A stretch of 64,000 bases of DNA from Zeugodacus cucurbitae (taxonomy: Eukaryota; Arthropoda; Insecta; Diptera; Tephritidae): NCBI RefSeq assembly GCF_028554725.1, contig NC_071671.1, positions 20,645,501-20,709,500 on the forward strand, written 5' to 3'. A program made the position numbers and the translations under genes. This document shows, one piece after another, positions 46,201-56,040 of this stretch. The number at the start of each line of letters is the position of its first letter. Position 1 is the stretch's first letter. The notes beneath the pieces are model-generated. The model did not search any database. It saw only the letters and a list, made by a program, of their open reading frames with translations, and had not been told where the DNA came from.

Positions 46201-47985
46201 ACAATTAGTAGGTTAAAATAATATTTTAATAATATATTTCCAGAGGTTTTGTGAGATTTTTCGGAAAAGTTTACATAAATTATTTAAAATTATTAAAAAT
46301 TTACTAACAAGATTTGAGCTTTCATGCTTATTTTCATTTTATACTTAAATTGTCTTTCCCATCAGCAAATCCTTTATATGAATCTTAATGAGCAAATTGA
46401 AAAAAAAAAAGTTACTTATACGTTATGACATACCGCTAGCAAAATTGTTCCAACTTTATTAAACCATATATAATTACTTTTAAGCAAATGAGATGTTAGT
46501 AAAAAAATGTCTAAATTTATAGAAATTTTTTTTATCATATTTAAAATATTATATTTATTTTTTAAATAAATTAATAAAAAAGTTCTGTATCAAACTCTCA
46601 TATATTTTCAATAGTTTGTTGTGTGTGTAATTTGCTCACTTTCACTTGGCGCTGTCTCAAAACTCATAAATTATACTGCTCTCCTACATACAGTTTCAAT
46701 GTCCTCTTACCTGAGCATTTGAGACCTTGATGATAGATGATGATGGTGAATCCGGTGACAAACCAATGAGATGAATTTAACAGTAATTTTTTCTCGAACG
46801 AAGATTATTTAATTCAGATGTGAAAACAATAATTTTTTGGACACTTTTTGTTGTAATGATTTGTTATAATTTATAAAAAATATTTCAAAAATTTAATTTA
46901 AATGTTTTTTTTTCATATTTTTGTAATTAAAAAAAATTATATTTTTTCATATGGTTTTTGAATGTAATTTTTAATTGCGAATTAATTAAATTTATATAAA
47001 AAATAAATAATATTTTTTAATGTTTTGTTTTTTAATTTATATTGTATTTTTTCCCCAATTAATAATTTATTTATTATTTAATATTTTTATTTGGAGGGTT
47101 GAGAAACGCGTTTATGATAGTCTTGCGTCATTTTTTATTCTTTATCAAGTGTTCTATAAACTTGGAAAATCTCTAATTTGAGTTTGGAGTATTTCCGATT
47201 TCCGATGGCACTAATGTTGCGCTACTGAAAATAATGTCGAAAAGTATTATTTTCTGGATTCATGTGAAATTTAAATGCCAGAGATTTCACGAATTTCACG
47301 CGAAACAACAAATGTGCGCACTTCACACAAGTGTGTATGTACGCCGCGCTGCATGAAATCTCATACACGCATACACACACATTAATGCAAATATTTGCTG
47401 CAAACCACTCAAATTTACTTTGTTGGAGAAATATTAGTTTTTCACTTTTAAATATGTGCTCTAAAATTAAGCGAAAGTGTAGAAAATGTGGAACAAAATA
47501 TGTTGCCGGCAATACAATACTCTGCCACGCAGCACTTCATGTGGAATAAAACGTATTTAAAATAAAATTTCTAATAATTTTCGCAGAAAGCTGTAATAGA
47601 CTGCCGCTTGTCTAAAGTTACGACTGCTTGCCGTACTTAATATTCGTCTTTCTATGGCCGGCAGCTTGTTGCATGAAATAGAAAATTGCGCGAGTGTGTG
47701 TATGTGCATGACTGCGTTCACCGTAACATTTGGCCAACAAAAGTCGTAAAATACAAGAAGATATGTTTCATATATGTATATAATACATGTGCAATCCTTG
47801 TGTTGCATGCAAGATGTCTCACATGTTATTATGCGATTTTGATACATTTCACTGCTGTTCCCGTGAAATTTCCAAGCGACTGCTCTACTAAAATGAGTTA
47901 TATCATAATTTTTTTAAGTGGAACAAAATTATGTAAAGTAAGGCAGCAATGCTGTGCACTGTAAGTTTTTAGTATGTAGCTAAAA
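43238..47985. other. Long AT-rich stretch, no gene seen
   Basis: Nearly 5 kb with very low GC, long A/T runs (46850-47080) and only chance frames. No paired inverted repeats, LTRs or conserved motifs noticed. Confidence 0.45.
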
Positions 47986-47989
47986 TATT

Positions 47990-48290
47990 GTGTGTTACAT
48001 ATTTTTCGTGCCAACAGCTTCGAGCGTTCGTTACTCGAATTTTTGGCACGCGATTGCGATACGAAGAGCTTGACTTGCAAATCGGTTTTCAGTTTCAGAT
48101 TCTCCATCACGAAGTCTTTTTGATACCCTCGCCTGGAAACCATATCCAGGCAATAAATATAGCCTATGTACCTCGGGGTGAATGTAGCTTTCCAATGGTG
48201 AAAGAATTTTTGAAATCGGCAGAGTAGCTTTCGAGTTTATTCAATACAAACATATATACAAATCTTTCCTCTTTATAATAGTAGTATAGA
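47990..48290 (-). repeat. Dispersed repeat beginning TCTATACTACTATTATAAAG, copy 1
   Basis: On the minus strand it begins TCTATACTACTATTATAAAG at 48290. It includes CATTGGAAAGCTACATTCACC and GTGATGGAGAATCTGAAACTG, all also in 58649-58990. The start resembles a terminal sequence that I associate with arthropod Helitron-like elements, but no hairpin/CTRR end was found. Confidence 0.55.
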
Positions 48291-49214
48291 CTAGTCAGAG
48301 AACCCTCAAAGCAGTAGATAATTTTTCGTATCTGTAAAGTGCAGACCTTATTTTTGAGAAGTACATATATCAATAAAATAAATAATTTTCATAATACAAA
48401 TCACCCTGTATACGAAATAAATTTTAAAACTTCTTTACACACCTACAAATACATATACAGCTGGAATGCAGACAATTGTAGTTTTATTGCAAAAATAAAT
48501 ATAAATAAAATTGCGCTGTTGAAGGTTGTTGTTGCGCTGCGCTTATCTCTCTGGTTTTGTTTGCGTGCAGCTGACGCTTTCACATGCGCTGCATCTGATG
48601 TTTGGGTATAAAAGCATTTTGGTGTGTGTTGACAGTTTGACAATTGTATATAAATGCTTTCTGGCTTGCGGTTTTATCTTTTTTTGTCTTGCAATTGTGG
48701 GAAAATGTGAGCATTAACAGGTTATTTATGCCTTAAAACTTGCATTGTAGGTGTGAATTTTTAGATTTACGCATATAGTACTGAATTGAAAAATATGTTT
48801 CGGAATAAGAAAGAATCTAAAAATAGAGGGCGACCTATTTTAAGATTTTGCCAGAAAAGTGGACGTTTCAGATCTTTTTCGAAATATGTGTTATCTCAAT
48901 TCAGTGGCATAAGATTGAATAAACCAAAAACACTTAGTAAGTGAGAAAAATAATAAATTGAAGCTTTTGAAAGCGTGTAGTATTCGTAAAAAATTGTATA
49001 TGTATCTTCAATCATATACTTTTTCGGACTAGTTAGGGAGCAGTTATATGAAAAATATGAAGCTTTCGTTCTCTAATCGGACAATAAGACAAGCTTAAGC
49101 ATATATTTGTGGCAAACTACAGTCAACTAATAAGAAAGGTATGTATATACATATGTGAGCAGTTGCTTTCTTTAATTTCCAATTTATAGCTTTGAAACTG
49201 CCTTTAAATTTACT
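48291..49214. other. No gene seen
   Basis: AT-rich; a GC-richer patch at 48510-48620 gives only short frames. Confidence 0.4.
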
Positions 49215-49543
49215 ATATCGTCACGTAAAATGCAAAAGGCCGTAACTAACAAAAAATTCAAAATTGACTTTTTGATTGATTATGAAGTACTTAACCGAAA
49301 CACGTGTACACAGCAAATTTTACATGCATACGTCCAAAAATAACGACTTTATAGGCGAGAATCAGAAGGCCGCAACTACAACTTCAACAATTTCATAAAC
49401 CAAAAAGCCGTAACTACCTTTTTTTCATTCTCTTTGATTCAATTTCAATGTGACACATTGTGTTATCCGTAATTACAGTTGTTCTCATTATCTTTCATTC
49501 TTTATCAAATTGTGTTATTGTGTTTTGCCTTTCTTCAATACAG

Positions 49544-49812
49544 GCAAAAAATCCGGAGGGCCAACTGTTAATATGATCCGTGCCTTGGTATATGATCCAT
49601 CTGGAATAATTTATTATAAAACAAATATCAACGACGATAATAACGTTTTGCCACAACGTACACAACAAAAATTTAGGGCCATCGAACCTTCACAGTTACA
49701 TAACGAAAGAATATCAATATCCAAAAAGAAATGGAAACACCTGCAGGAACTTAAATTTTTACTTCCGGCTGACTGCCACAGCTTTTATGATAATATACCC
49801 TTTACATCTTAA
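49544..49812 (+). pseudogene. Terminal exon of a transposase-like protein
   Basis: A good acceptor (TTTGCCTTTCTTCAATACAG, ending 49543) precedes an open frame: KKSGGPTVNMIRALVYDPSG, IIYYKTNINDDNNVLPQRT, then RISISKKKWKHLQELKFLLP and ADCHSFYDNIPFTS-stop. The end pattern K-W-x-x-L-x-x-L-K..P-x-D-x-H-x-F-Y recalls C-termini of uncharacterised insect transposon proteins. Upstream exons have been lost. Confidence 0.55.
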
Positions 49813-50454
49813 CCCTTCTGCTATGTTTGGGTCAATTTGACCCAATTTTCAGTAAAACTCGTCGAAATTCGCTTGTTAGTCTAGTCGTATTGTATTGATT
49901 CTTCTTCTATTTGTTAACTGCAGTAAATGGAATAGATAAATATGAAAATTAAAATAATATCTGTTTTTTATGTTGCTGGAGGATGCCAAATGTAATTTCA
50001 TTACACTTATTACGTTGTTGGGTCAATTTGTATTTTGAAACATTTTGCCGTTTATTATTACATCACTCGAACAAAAACGCCGACAAAGAGAGCTAGTTAT
50101 CGGAAATCGAGTATATTTTGCACAACTCTATGCTCTGCCAGAAATGAATCCACCAAAAAACGACAGCGATGTTTCTTCTGACATCATACAAAAAATTCGA
50201 ACAAATATTCAGCTGTTTGTAGTACGTGCCAAAAATTTGTTTGCAAGGAACACAGCAGCTTAGTTTGTGAAAATTTCCGTTAAAACATACATATCTCAAC
50301 TATTTTCTACAATTAACATACACTTAAGTTGATTCAAATAAAAAAAAAATATGAACTCTTTCAATAAAATAGTGTTATTAGTGGAGTTTTTATAAGTGGG
50401 CCAAATTGACCCAAAACACTATATGTGTAATTTTTTCCTAACATAGCAGAAGGG
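49813..50454 (+). mobile_element. piggyBac-type element, internally deleted (642 bp)
   Basis: TTAA target duplications (49809-49812, 50455-50458). Inverted ends start CCCTTCTGCTATGTT on both sides, followed by a GGGTCAATTTG..CCC inner repeat. The C-terminal part of a transposase remains inside. The left TTAA overlaps the TAA stop codon of the host element's exon. Confidence 0.85.
50045..50283 (+). pseudogene. piggyBac transposase C-terminal remnant
   Basis: A first frame (ITSLEQKRRQRELVIGNRVY .. IIQKIRTNIQ) shifts near 50217 into CSTCQKFVCKEHSSLVCENF-stop (stop 50281-50283). This is the C-x2-C..C-x2-H..C cysteine-rich finger that ends piggyBac transposases. The catalytic domain is absent. 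Confidence 0.75.
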
Positions 50455-50954
50455 TTAAACCTATTCTAATTTACTATTTGTATTGGAGGTTTTGTTGTTT
50501 TCAAATGAATTATTTTGTTTTTCTTAACCAGTTTAATTTAATTTTATTTTCTCGAATTAAATGTATTAATTAAATAATTTCTTTTGTGTTAAAATACTTA
50601 CAATAAATAGATACAAAAAGACATAACTTGTTAAAAACTTTTTTGGTTACAGCCTAAAAGCACATTTTCTTATTTTAACCATTGCTTTCATTTTATACAC
50701 AATTTTTTTCAAGTAGTTACGGCTTTTTGGTTTCAGAAAAATAGAGTGCAAAAGGCCGTAACTAACATTTCTTAAAAACTGCTTTTTTCCCATTAATTTG
50801 GTTTTCAGAAACAAATCCGTCTTTGTTTTCTAAGCTTAAATCTACAATTTGGATATTTAGCTTTAAGTAGTCTTTAATCTATAATGTTTTTTGCTTCTCC
50901 TGTAAAATACTAAAAATGTTAGTTATGGCCTTTTGCATTTTAGGTGACGATATG

Positions 50955-51677
50955 CTATATCTATTGAAATGTGGTTATATATATATACTTTATTTTATAT
51001 ATATTCTGTACATGCAAGTGTAAGCTTATGTGTAGATAAATTATATGTGTTCTTAAACGCAGCGCTTGCTGTATGTTTTTATTACTTAATATTTATTTAT
51101 TACTATCACGCCTATTATTATGGGAAGGACACCGGCCATATAAGGAACATTTATGTTTTAGTAAATAGTTTTCACTATTAGGTAATCATTATGGTGAAAA
51201 AGTGACTAATATAAGGTAATACTTATATGCTAGGGAAATAGTATATGCAATATATGTACATATTTTGATGAAATTAATTTTCGTTTCTTTCGTAGTGAAA
51301 AAATTGTATTTTCATATTAAAATTATTCAAAAAATCATTAATCTACATATATGAAAAGAAGATTAAGTTGTGAAAAGAAGATTAATATTTATGACACAAA
51401 ACATAACAAAAAAATATTAATAATAAATTAATGTTGGAAGTAAATATTTATAATTTGTTAATTTAATATATAAAAATAATTGTTAAAAAATAATTAAACA
51501 AAATAGAACAACTAAAAAATAAAATACAATAAAATATAAGTTAAAAATTACCAAATTTATTTTTTTTTGGTTTAACAATGGGCACACTATAAAAGAGAGT
51601 AAATAAGAAGAACAAGAATGAAATAATAAGAAATATAGTGTGTGACATAAAATACTTGCACTAACTTCTTTACTTGT
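50955..51677. other. No gene seen; AT-rich
   Basis: No supported feature up to the BEL/Pao target duplication. Confidence 0.45.
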
Positions 51678-51682
51678 ATATC

Positions 51683-52054
51683 TGTTAAAGAGTCTAACCA
51701 ACAATGTATGTCAAAGAAAAGAACCGTGTTCGTCGTCCACCGCTTGTAAATCAACTGCGTTGTTTCTTTATTGTGCTAGTCCTTTAATACATATTTGTCT
51801 AACTGTATACAGCATCACGCCATACCAAACGTATGTACATGCATGCTAATAGGTACTTGCAAATGAGCTTAGATTAATATTACATGTGTTAGAGTGAAAC
51901 TACTACGCTAGGAATGGTAATGCAAAAAGGAGATGAATAAAATCACAATTATGCGGATCATTCAGCATAGATTAATCAGCTGATTGATGTGATCGGTTTG
52001 TGTCCTTGCTAGTTATGCACAGGACTGCATTCCGACGTACTTAAATCTTGAACA
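51683..52054 (-). repeat. BEL/Pao 3' LTR
   Basis: 372 bp, the 3' LTR of the minus-strand element. It contains AATAAA (minus strand, about 51767-51772), a likely polyadenylation signal, and the last codons and stop of pol. Confidence 0.92.
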
Positions 52055-55000
52055 TCCTGCCCGGCTGAACCCTCGCGGTTCAGTAATTCCTCTGTAGGAC
52101 CTGTTAGGCGGCATAATATCTGCACCGGTCGCTGACATCGTTGCTTAACAAATAGGCCGTTTGATGACCTCTGGTTTGTGTTGTACTCAACCGTTACAGT
52201 ACGTACTAACCCATCACTGCCCGGATGGGTGTCGATTACCCGTCCCATGCGCCAGACAGACGGTGGTAGATTTTCACCTCGGATGAGAACTACGTCACCG
52301 CGTTGGACATTTGGTTCCGCTCTGGTCCATTTATTTCGAGCCTGAAGGGTATTCAGGTATTCCGTTTGCCAGCGTTGCCAAAAGTGTTCCAGCATTTTCT
52401 GAAGACGTTGCCAATAGCGAAGACGATTCAGCGGAACTTCCGGCAATGGGGGTTCCGGGCGACAATTAATTGGGCGTCCAATAAGGAAATCACCCGGCGT
52501 TAAAGTCAACCCTCCTTCAGGATCATCGAAAAGAGCAATCAGAGGTCTTGAGTTTAGACAAGCCTCAATACGAGTTAAGAGGGTGGAGAGCTCAGTGTAA
52601 CGCAGCGTCTGTCTACCCATGACTCTCAGCAGATGCTTCTTAGCCGAACGGACTGCTGCCTCCCATAATCCACCATGATGAGGTGCGGAAGGGGTGATGA
52701 ACTTCCAACGTGTACCTTCAGCCGCCAAGTGTTGTTGGGCATGTGTGGATACCCAAGCTTTCAAATCTTCTTGCATTTGTCGATTAGCGCCTACGAATTG
52801 TGTGCCATTATCACTGTATAAAGTGGCGCAAACACCTCGTCGGCTAATGAAACGATCGTAAACATCGATGAATGACTGGGTACTTAAGTCCTCTGCCAGC
52901 TCAATGTGTACTGCACGTGACGCCATACAAACAAATATTGCTGCGTATGTCTTCGTAGTCGGGGTGGAGCGATGTGTCCCTACCCGGACATGGAATGGCC
53001 CACAGTAATCCAAGCCACTACGGTAGAATGGTGGTGCCACCAGTACGCGTTCTCTAGGGAGCGAAGCCATTTGCTGGCGTTGTATAATTTGGAGATGTCT
53101 ACGACATATTGTGCATCTCCAGATATAAGACTTTACTTGAGCACGTGCACTTATGAGCCAGAATCGTTGTCTAAGAAACTGGAGCATCTGTTGTATTCCA
53201 CCGTGTAAGCAACGTGTATGTGCATCAGCTATTAGCAAGTAAGAGAGAGTTCCACGTGGAATTATAATTTGATGTCGTCGATCTTCATGCAAGTCGGTGT
53301 TGGTAAGTCGACCACCTACTCTCAATATACCGTCTGCATCCAGGAATGGATTAAGGGCTAATGTTTGACTACGACCCACTATTCTGGATTGAGATGCAAG
53401 TGCATTAATTTCATGCTTAAAAATATAGTTTTGTACCTGGCGAATATGTAAAAGTAACGCCCAATGCTGGTCAGCGACGGAAACCACATCGTGTCTGTGT
53501 TGTCGATATTTCGGTAGCCATCGTCTTAAACGAGCGGTTGTGTTTAGTAAACGTCCCAACTTACTAAATTTCTCTAGGAGAGGTATGCGATGTCCATTCA
53601 TGGATGTCATAAGCCACTGAGAATCTGCTCTAGATACGAAGGAGAGAACTGGACGCGATTCTGCTTGAAAGAAGTGTTGCTCCTCTTCCGTTAGGATAGG
53701 TAGGCCTGTGTCACAGCCTATACTTTGGTTAATGCACGTCGGTCCAGTCCACCAGAGGCGATGATCTTCTAAGAAAGCAGGAGATAGTCCTCTGCTTGCA
53801 CAATCGGCAGGATTCAATTCCGAGCGAATATGCTTCCAAGCGTTGATGTCTGAATTAGCTTGGATGTAAGCTACACGATTGGATACATACTGTTTGAATG
53901 TGGATGAAGGTTTTCGTAACCAGCATAAGACGATAGTGGAGTCGCACCAATATGTACACGGGGCATCTTGTAGGTTCAGGGCTTCACGTACGTTATACAT
54001 GGTCCTTGTAAGTAGATGAGCACCGCAAAGCTCGAGCCTCGGTATGGTAACATCCTTGATCGGTGCTACCTTCGTCTTCGCTGAAACTAGGACAGTGCGT
54101 GAGGTACCACTGTCATCGATACTTTGTACGTATATAGCTGCTGCATATGCCTTACGACTAGCGTCACAAAAGCCGTGTAAGAGCACAGAAGAGCCTACTC
54201 GTATCCCCAACCAACGCGGAATACGAAGTCGTACAATATCTTGTAAACTGTTGCGGAATATCCGCCATGTGTTCAGTAGCCCTGGAGGGAGTTCGGCATC
54301 CCATGGTAGACCAGCCTTCCATAAGTCCTGTATGAAGAGTTTGGCTACCACCACTACAGGTGCTAAGACCCCAGTTGGGTCGTATAATTTCGCTACGTCA
54401 CTCAGGACCGTTCGCTTGGTATGCATTGAGGTCTCTTCAAGCAAGCGTACTTTGAAGAAGAGTTCATCACACAATGGATCCCAATAGAGACCCAAAACCT
54501 TCGTTGCTGAGTCGTTCAGCTCCAGTTCCAAGGCAGAAACGGATGTACCAGTGATCGTCGACAATACATGTGGAGAATTGGAGTTCCATTTTCCCAATAT
54601 AAACTGACCTTGCTTCAGAATAGTAGTCACATCTTCAGCACGGGCGATTGCGAGTTCGTCGGTCTCGACGCTATCCAAATAGTCATCAACGTAGAAATTA
54701 CAAAGTATGCTATGACGCGCTGCGGCAGCCCGGCTCGGGTCACAGATGACTTTATAATTGTCGTTCGCACATTGACGCAGTGCGCGTATTGCGTTGAATG
54801 GGCTACAAGCCATTCCATAAGTTACCGTCTTCAATTCATATATTTGAAGAGGATCGTCTGGCGATTCACGCCAAAGTATTCGTTGCCATTTACGGTGTCG
54901 TGTGTCTACTAATACTTGCCGGAACATCTTCTTCACGTCTGCAGTAATTGCTGTCTTGAACTTACGGAAACGGTGAAGAATGTCGACAATATTAGCATGT

Positions 55001-56034
55001 AATTGAGGTCCTGAAAACTGTGTATCGTTTAGAGAGATTCCATTCGAGGTCTTTGCGGACGCGTTGAAGACCACACGAAATTTTGTGGTTACAGCATGAT
55101 GAGGTATAAAATATCCAGACCCTGGAGTGATTGAATCCTGTCCGAGAGGCTCCATGTGGTCGAGGGCAATATATTCCTGCATGAAAGCGATGTACTGTTC
55201 GCGAAGATTTGAATCATTCACCAGCCTTCTCTCGAGTTGTAAGAATTGACGAACTGCAAACTGATGGGAGTCGCCAAGAGAAGGAGCATCTGGCCGAAAT
55301 AGAATTTGCACCTGGTATCGACCGTCTGGCGTGCGACTGACCGTGTCGGTGAAGATATGTTCACAATCATTAACTGGAACTTCTGATGTGACTGCGGGTT
55401 CTTCAAGCTCCCAGAAGCTTCGAAGTAAGGTGTCCAACCGTTGTTCGTTGGTACATTTGGCACCCAGAGACGCGTGTGATATGGTTTGGGTAGATGTTGA
55501 GACAGGTCCAAATACGACCCAACCAAGACGTGTATTTAAAGCGCAAGGTTGCTCTGAGGAACCCTGTACCAAACCTTCCAGAATAAGACCTGTCAGTACG
55601 TCAGCACCAAGTAACAGATCTACCTGACCGGGAGTGCCAAACGTTGGGTCAGCTAGCGGTAAAGATGTCAAATGGCTCCAGGCACCTGTATCGATATGTG
55701 CATCTGGCGTTATTGAGGTTATCGTCGGTACGACATAAGCATCCAGTTTGAAGTCAGTGCCGTTGTCGCCGGCAGCCTGCATCTGAACCGTTACGTGCCC
55801 CTTACTGTAAATTCCGGTGCTAGAACCAATGCCTTCAATGCGTATTTCTCCAGGTCGCCTACGAAGACACATACGTTTTGTAGTAGATTCCGTAATGAGA
55901 CTCACCTGGGAGCCTAAGTCGCAGAGAGCGCGACAAGCGAATTGTCTTCCATGGTGATCGATAAGGACGACCTTCGCTGTCGCTAGTAAAATGGTCCGGT
56001 CGCCATGAACGAAAAATGACCGGACCTTGGTCAA
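52009..56034 (-). CDS. pol: BEL/Pao Pol polyprotein (protease, RT, RNase H, integrase)
   Basis: 1,341 codons open without interruption. Domains by residue: aspartic protease (CDLGSQ, D39); RT with TADVKKMF (D366) and YVDD (448-451); RNase H with FCDAS (D624), E668 and D698. Integrase follows: zinc finger H939-x4-H944..C974-x2-C977, then D1009, D1075 (SDNGTQF) and E1125 (GGLWEAA), and a C-terminal DUF5641-type region (WQRLQKMLEHFWQRW). The protease box has D-L-G rather than the common D-S-G. There is no ATG at its start; the frame is continuous with gag apart from one UGA two codons upstream. The stop lies inside the 3' LTR. Confidence 0.93.
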   Translation of the reverse strand: MTKVRSFFVHGDRTILLATAKVVLIDHHGRQFACRALCDLGSQVSLITESTTKRMCLRRRPGEIRIEGIGSSTGIYSKGHVTVQMQAAGDNGTDFKLDAYVVPTITSITPDAHIDTGAWSHLTSLPLADPTFGTPGQVDLLLGADVLTGLILEGLVQGSSEQPCALNTRLGWVVFGPVSTSTQTISHASLGAKCTNEQRLDTLLRSFWELEEPAVTSEVPVNDCEHIFTDTVSRTPDGRYQVQILFRPDAPSLGDSHQFAVRQFLQLERRLVNDSNLREQYIAFMQEYIALDHMEPLGQDSITPGSGYFIPHHAVTTKFRVVFNASAKTSNGISLNDTQFSGPQLHANIVDILHRFRKFKTAITADVKKMFRQVLVDTRHRKWQRILWRESPDDPLQIYELKTVTYGMACSPFNAIRALRQCANDNYKVICDPSRAAAARHSILCNFYVDDYLDSVETDELAIARAEDVTTILKQGQFILGKWNSNSPHVLSTITGTSVSALELELNDSATKVLGLYWDPLCDELFFKVRLLEETSMHTKRTVLSDVAKLYDPTGVLAPVVVVAKLFIQDLWKAGLPWDAELPPGLLNTWRIFRNSLQDIVRLRIPRWLGIRVGSSVLLHGFCDASRKAYAAAIYVQSIDDSGTSRTVLVSAKTKVAPIKDVTIPRLELCGAHLLTRTMYNVREALNLQDAPCTYWCDSTIVLCWLRKPSSTFKQYVSNRVAYIQANSDINAWKHIRSELNPADCASRGLSPAFLEDHRLWWTGPTCINQSIGCDTGLPILTEEEQHFFQAESRPVLSFVSRADSQWLMTSMNGHRIPLLEKFSKLGRLLNTTARLRRWLPKYRQHRHDVVSVADQHWALLLHIRQVQNYIFKHEINALASQSRIVGRSQTLALNPFLDADGILRVGGRLTNTDLHEDRRHQIIIPRGTLSYLLIADAHTRCLHGGIQQMLQFLRQRFWLISARAQVKSYIWRCTICRRHLQIIQRQQMASLPRERVLVAPPFYRSGLDYCGPFHVRVGTHRSTPTTKTYAAIFVCMASRAVHIELAEDLSTQSFIDVYDRFISRRGVCATLYSDNGTQFVGANRQMQEDLKAWVSTHAQQHLAAEGTRWKFITPSAPHHGGLWEAAVRSAKKHLLRVMGRQTLRYTELSTLLTRIEACLNSRPLIALFDDPEGGLTLTPGDFLIGRPINCRPEPPLPEVPLNRLRYWQRLQKMLEHFWQRWQTEYLNTLQARNKWTRAEPNVQRGDVVLIRGENLPPSVWRMGRVIDTHPGSDGLVRTVTVEYNTNQRSSNGLFVKQRCQRPVQILCRLTGPTEELLNREGSAGQDVQDLSTSECSPVHN

Positions 56035-56040
56035 TTGTCA
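56035..56040 (-). promoter_or_regulatory. Candidate stop-codon readthrough site between gag and pol
   Basis: The minus strand reads CAA-CAA-UGA-CAA-UUG-ACC across the junction, with gag and pol in the same frame. The tobacco mosaic virus type readthrough signal is a stop followed by CAR-YYA; CAA-UUG differs from it only in the last base. Readthrough here would produce Gag-Pol. Alternatively the UGA is a simple nonsense mutation. Confidence 0.5.

Larger units (their letters stand above)
49219..50949 (+). mobile_element. TIR DNA transposon with ATAT flanks, deleted; keeps last transposase exon
   Basis: Inverted ends CGTCACGTAAAATGCAAAAG / CGTCACCTAAAATGCAAAAG continue as GCCGTAACTAAC / GCCATAACTAAC (about 31 bp, two mismatches). 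ATAT lies on both outer sides (49215-49218, 50950-50953). AAGGCCGTAACTAAC-like words recur inside both ends (49365, 49405, 50660, 50748). A terminal exon of a protein sits at 49544-49812, and a piggyBac remnant (49813-50454) is nested. The superfamily is not determined; a 4-bp flank is compatible with Sola-type elements among others. Confidence 0.7.

Noticed and set aside
54044..54912. Long frames opposite pol (54044-54487, 54568-54912)
   Set aside because: Antisense shadows of the BEL/Pao polyprotein.
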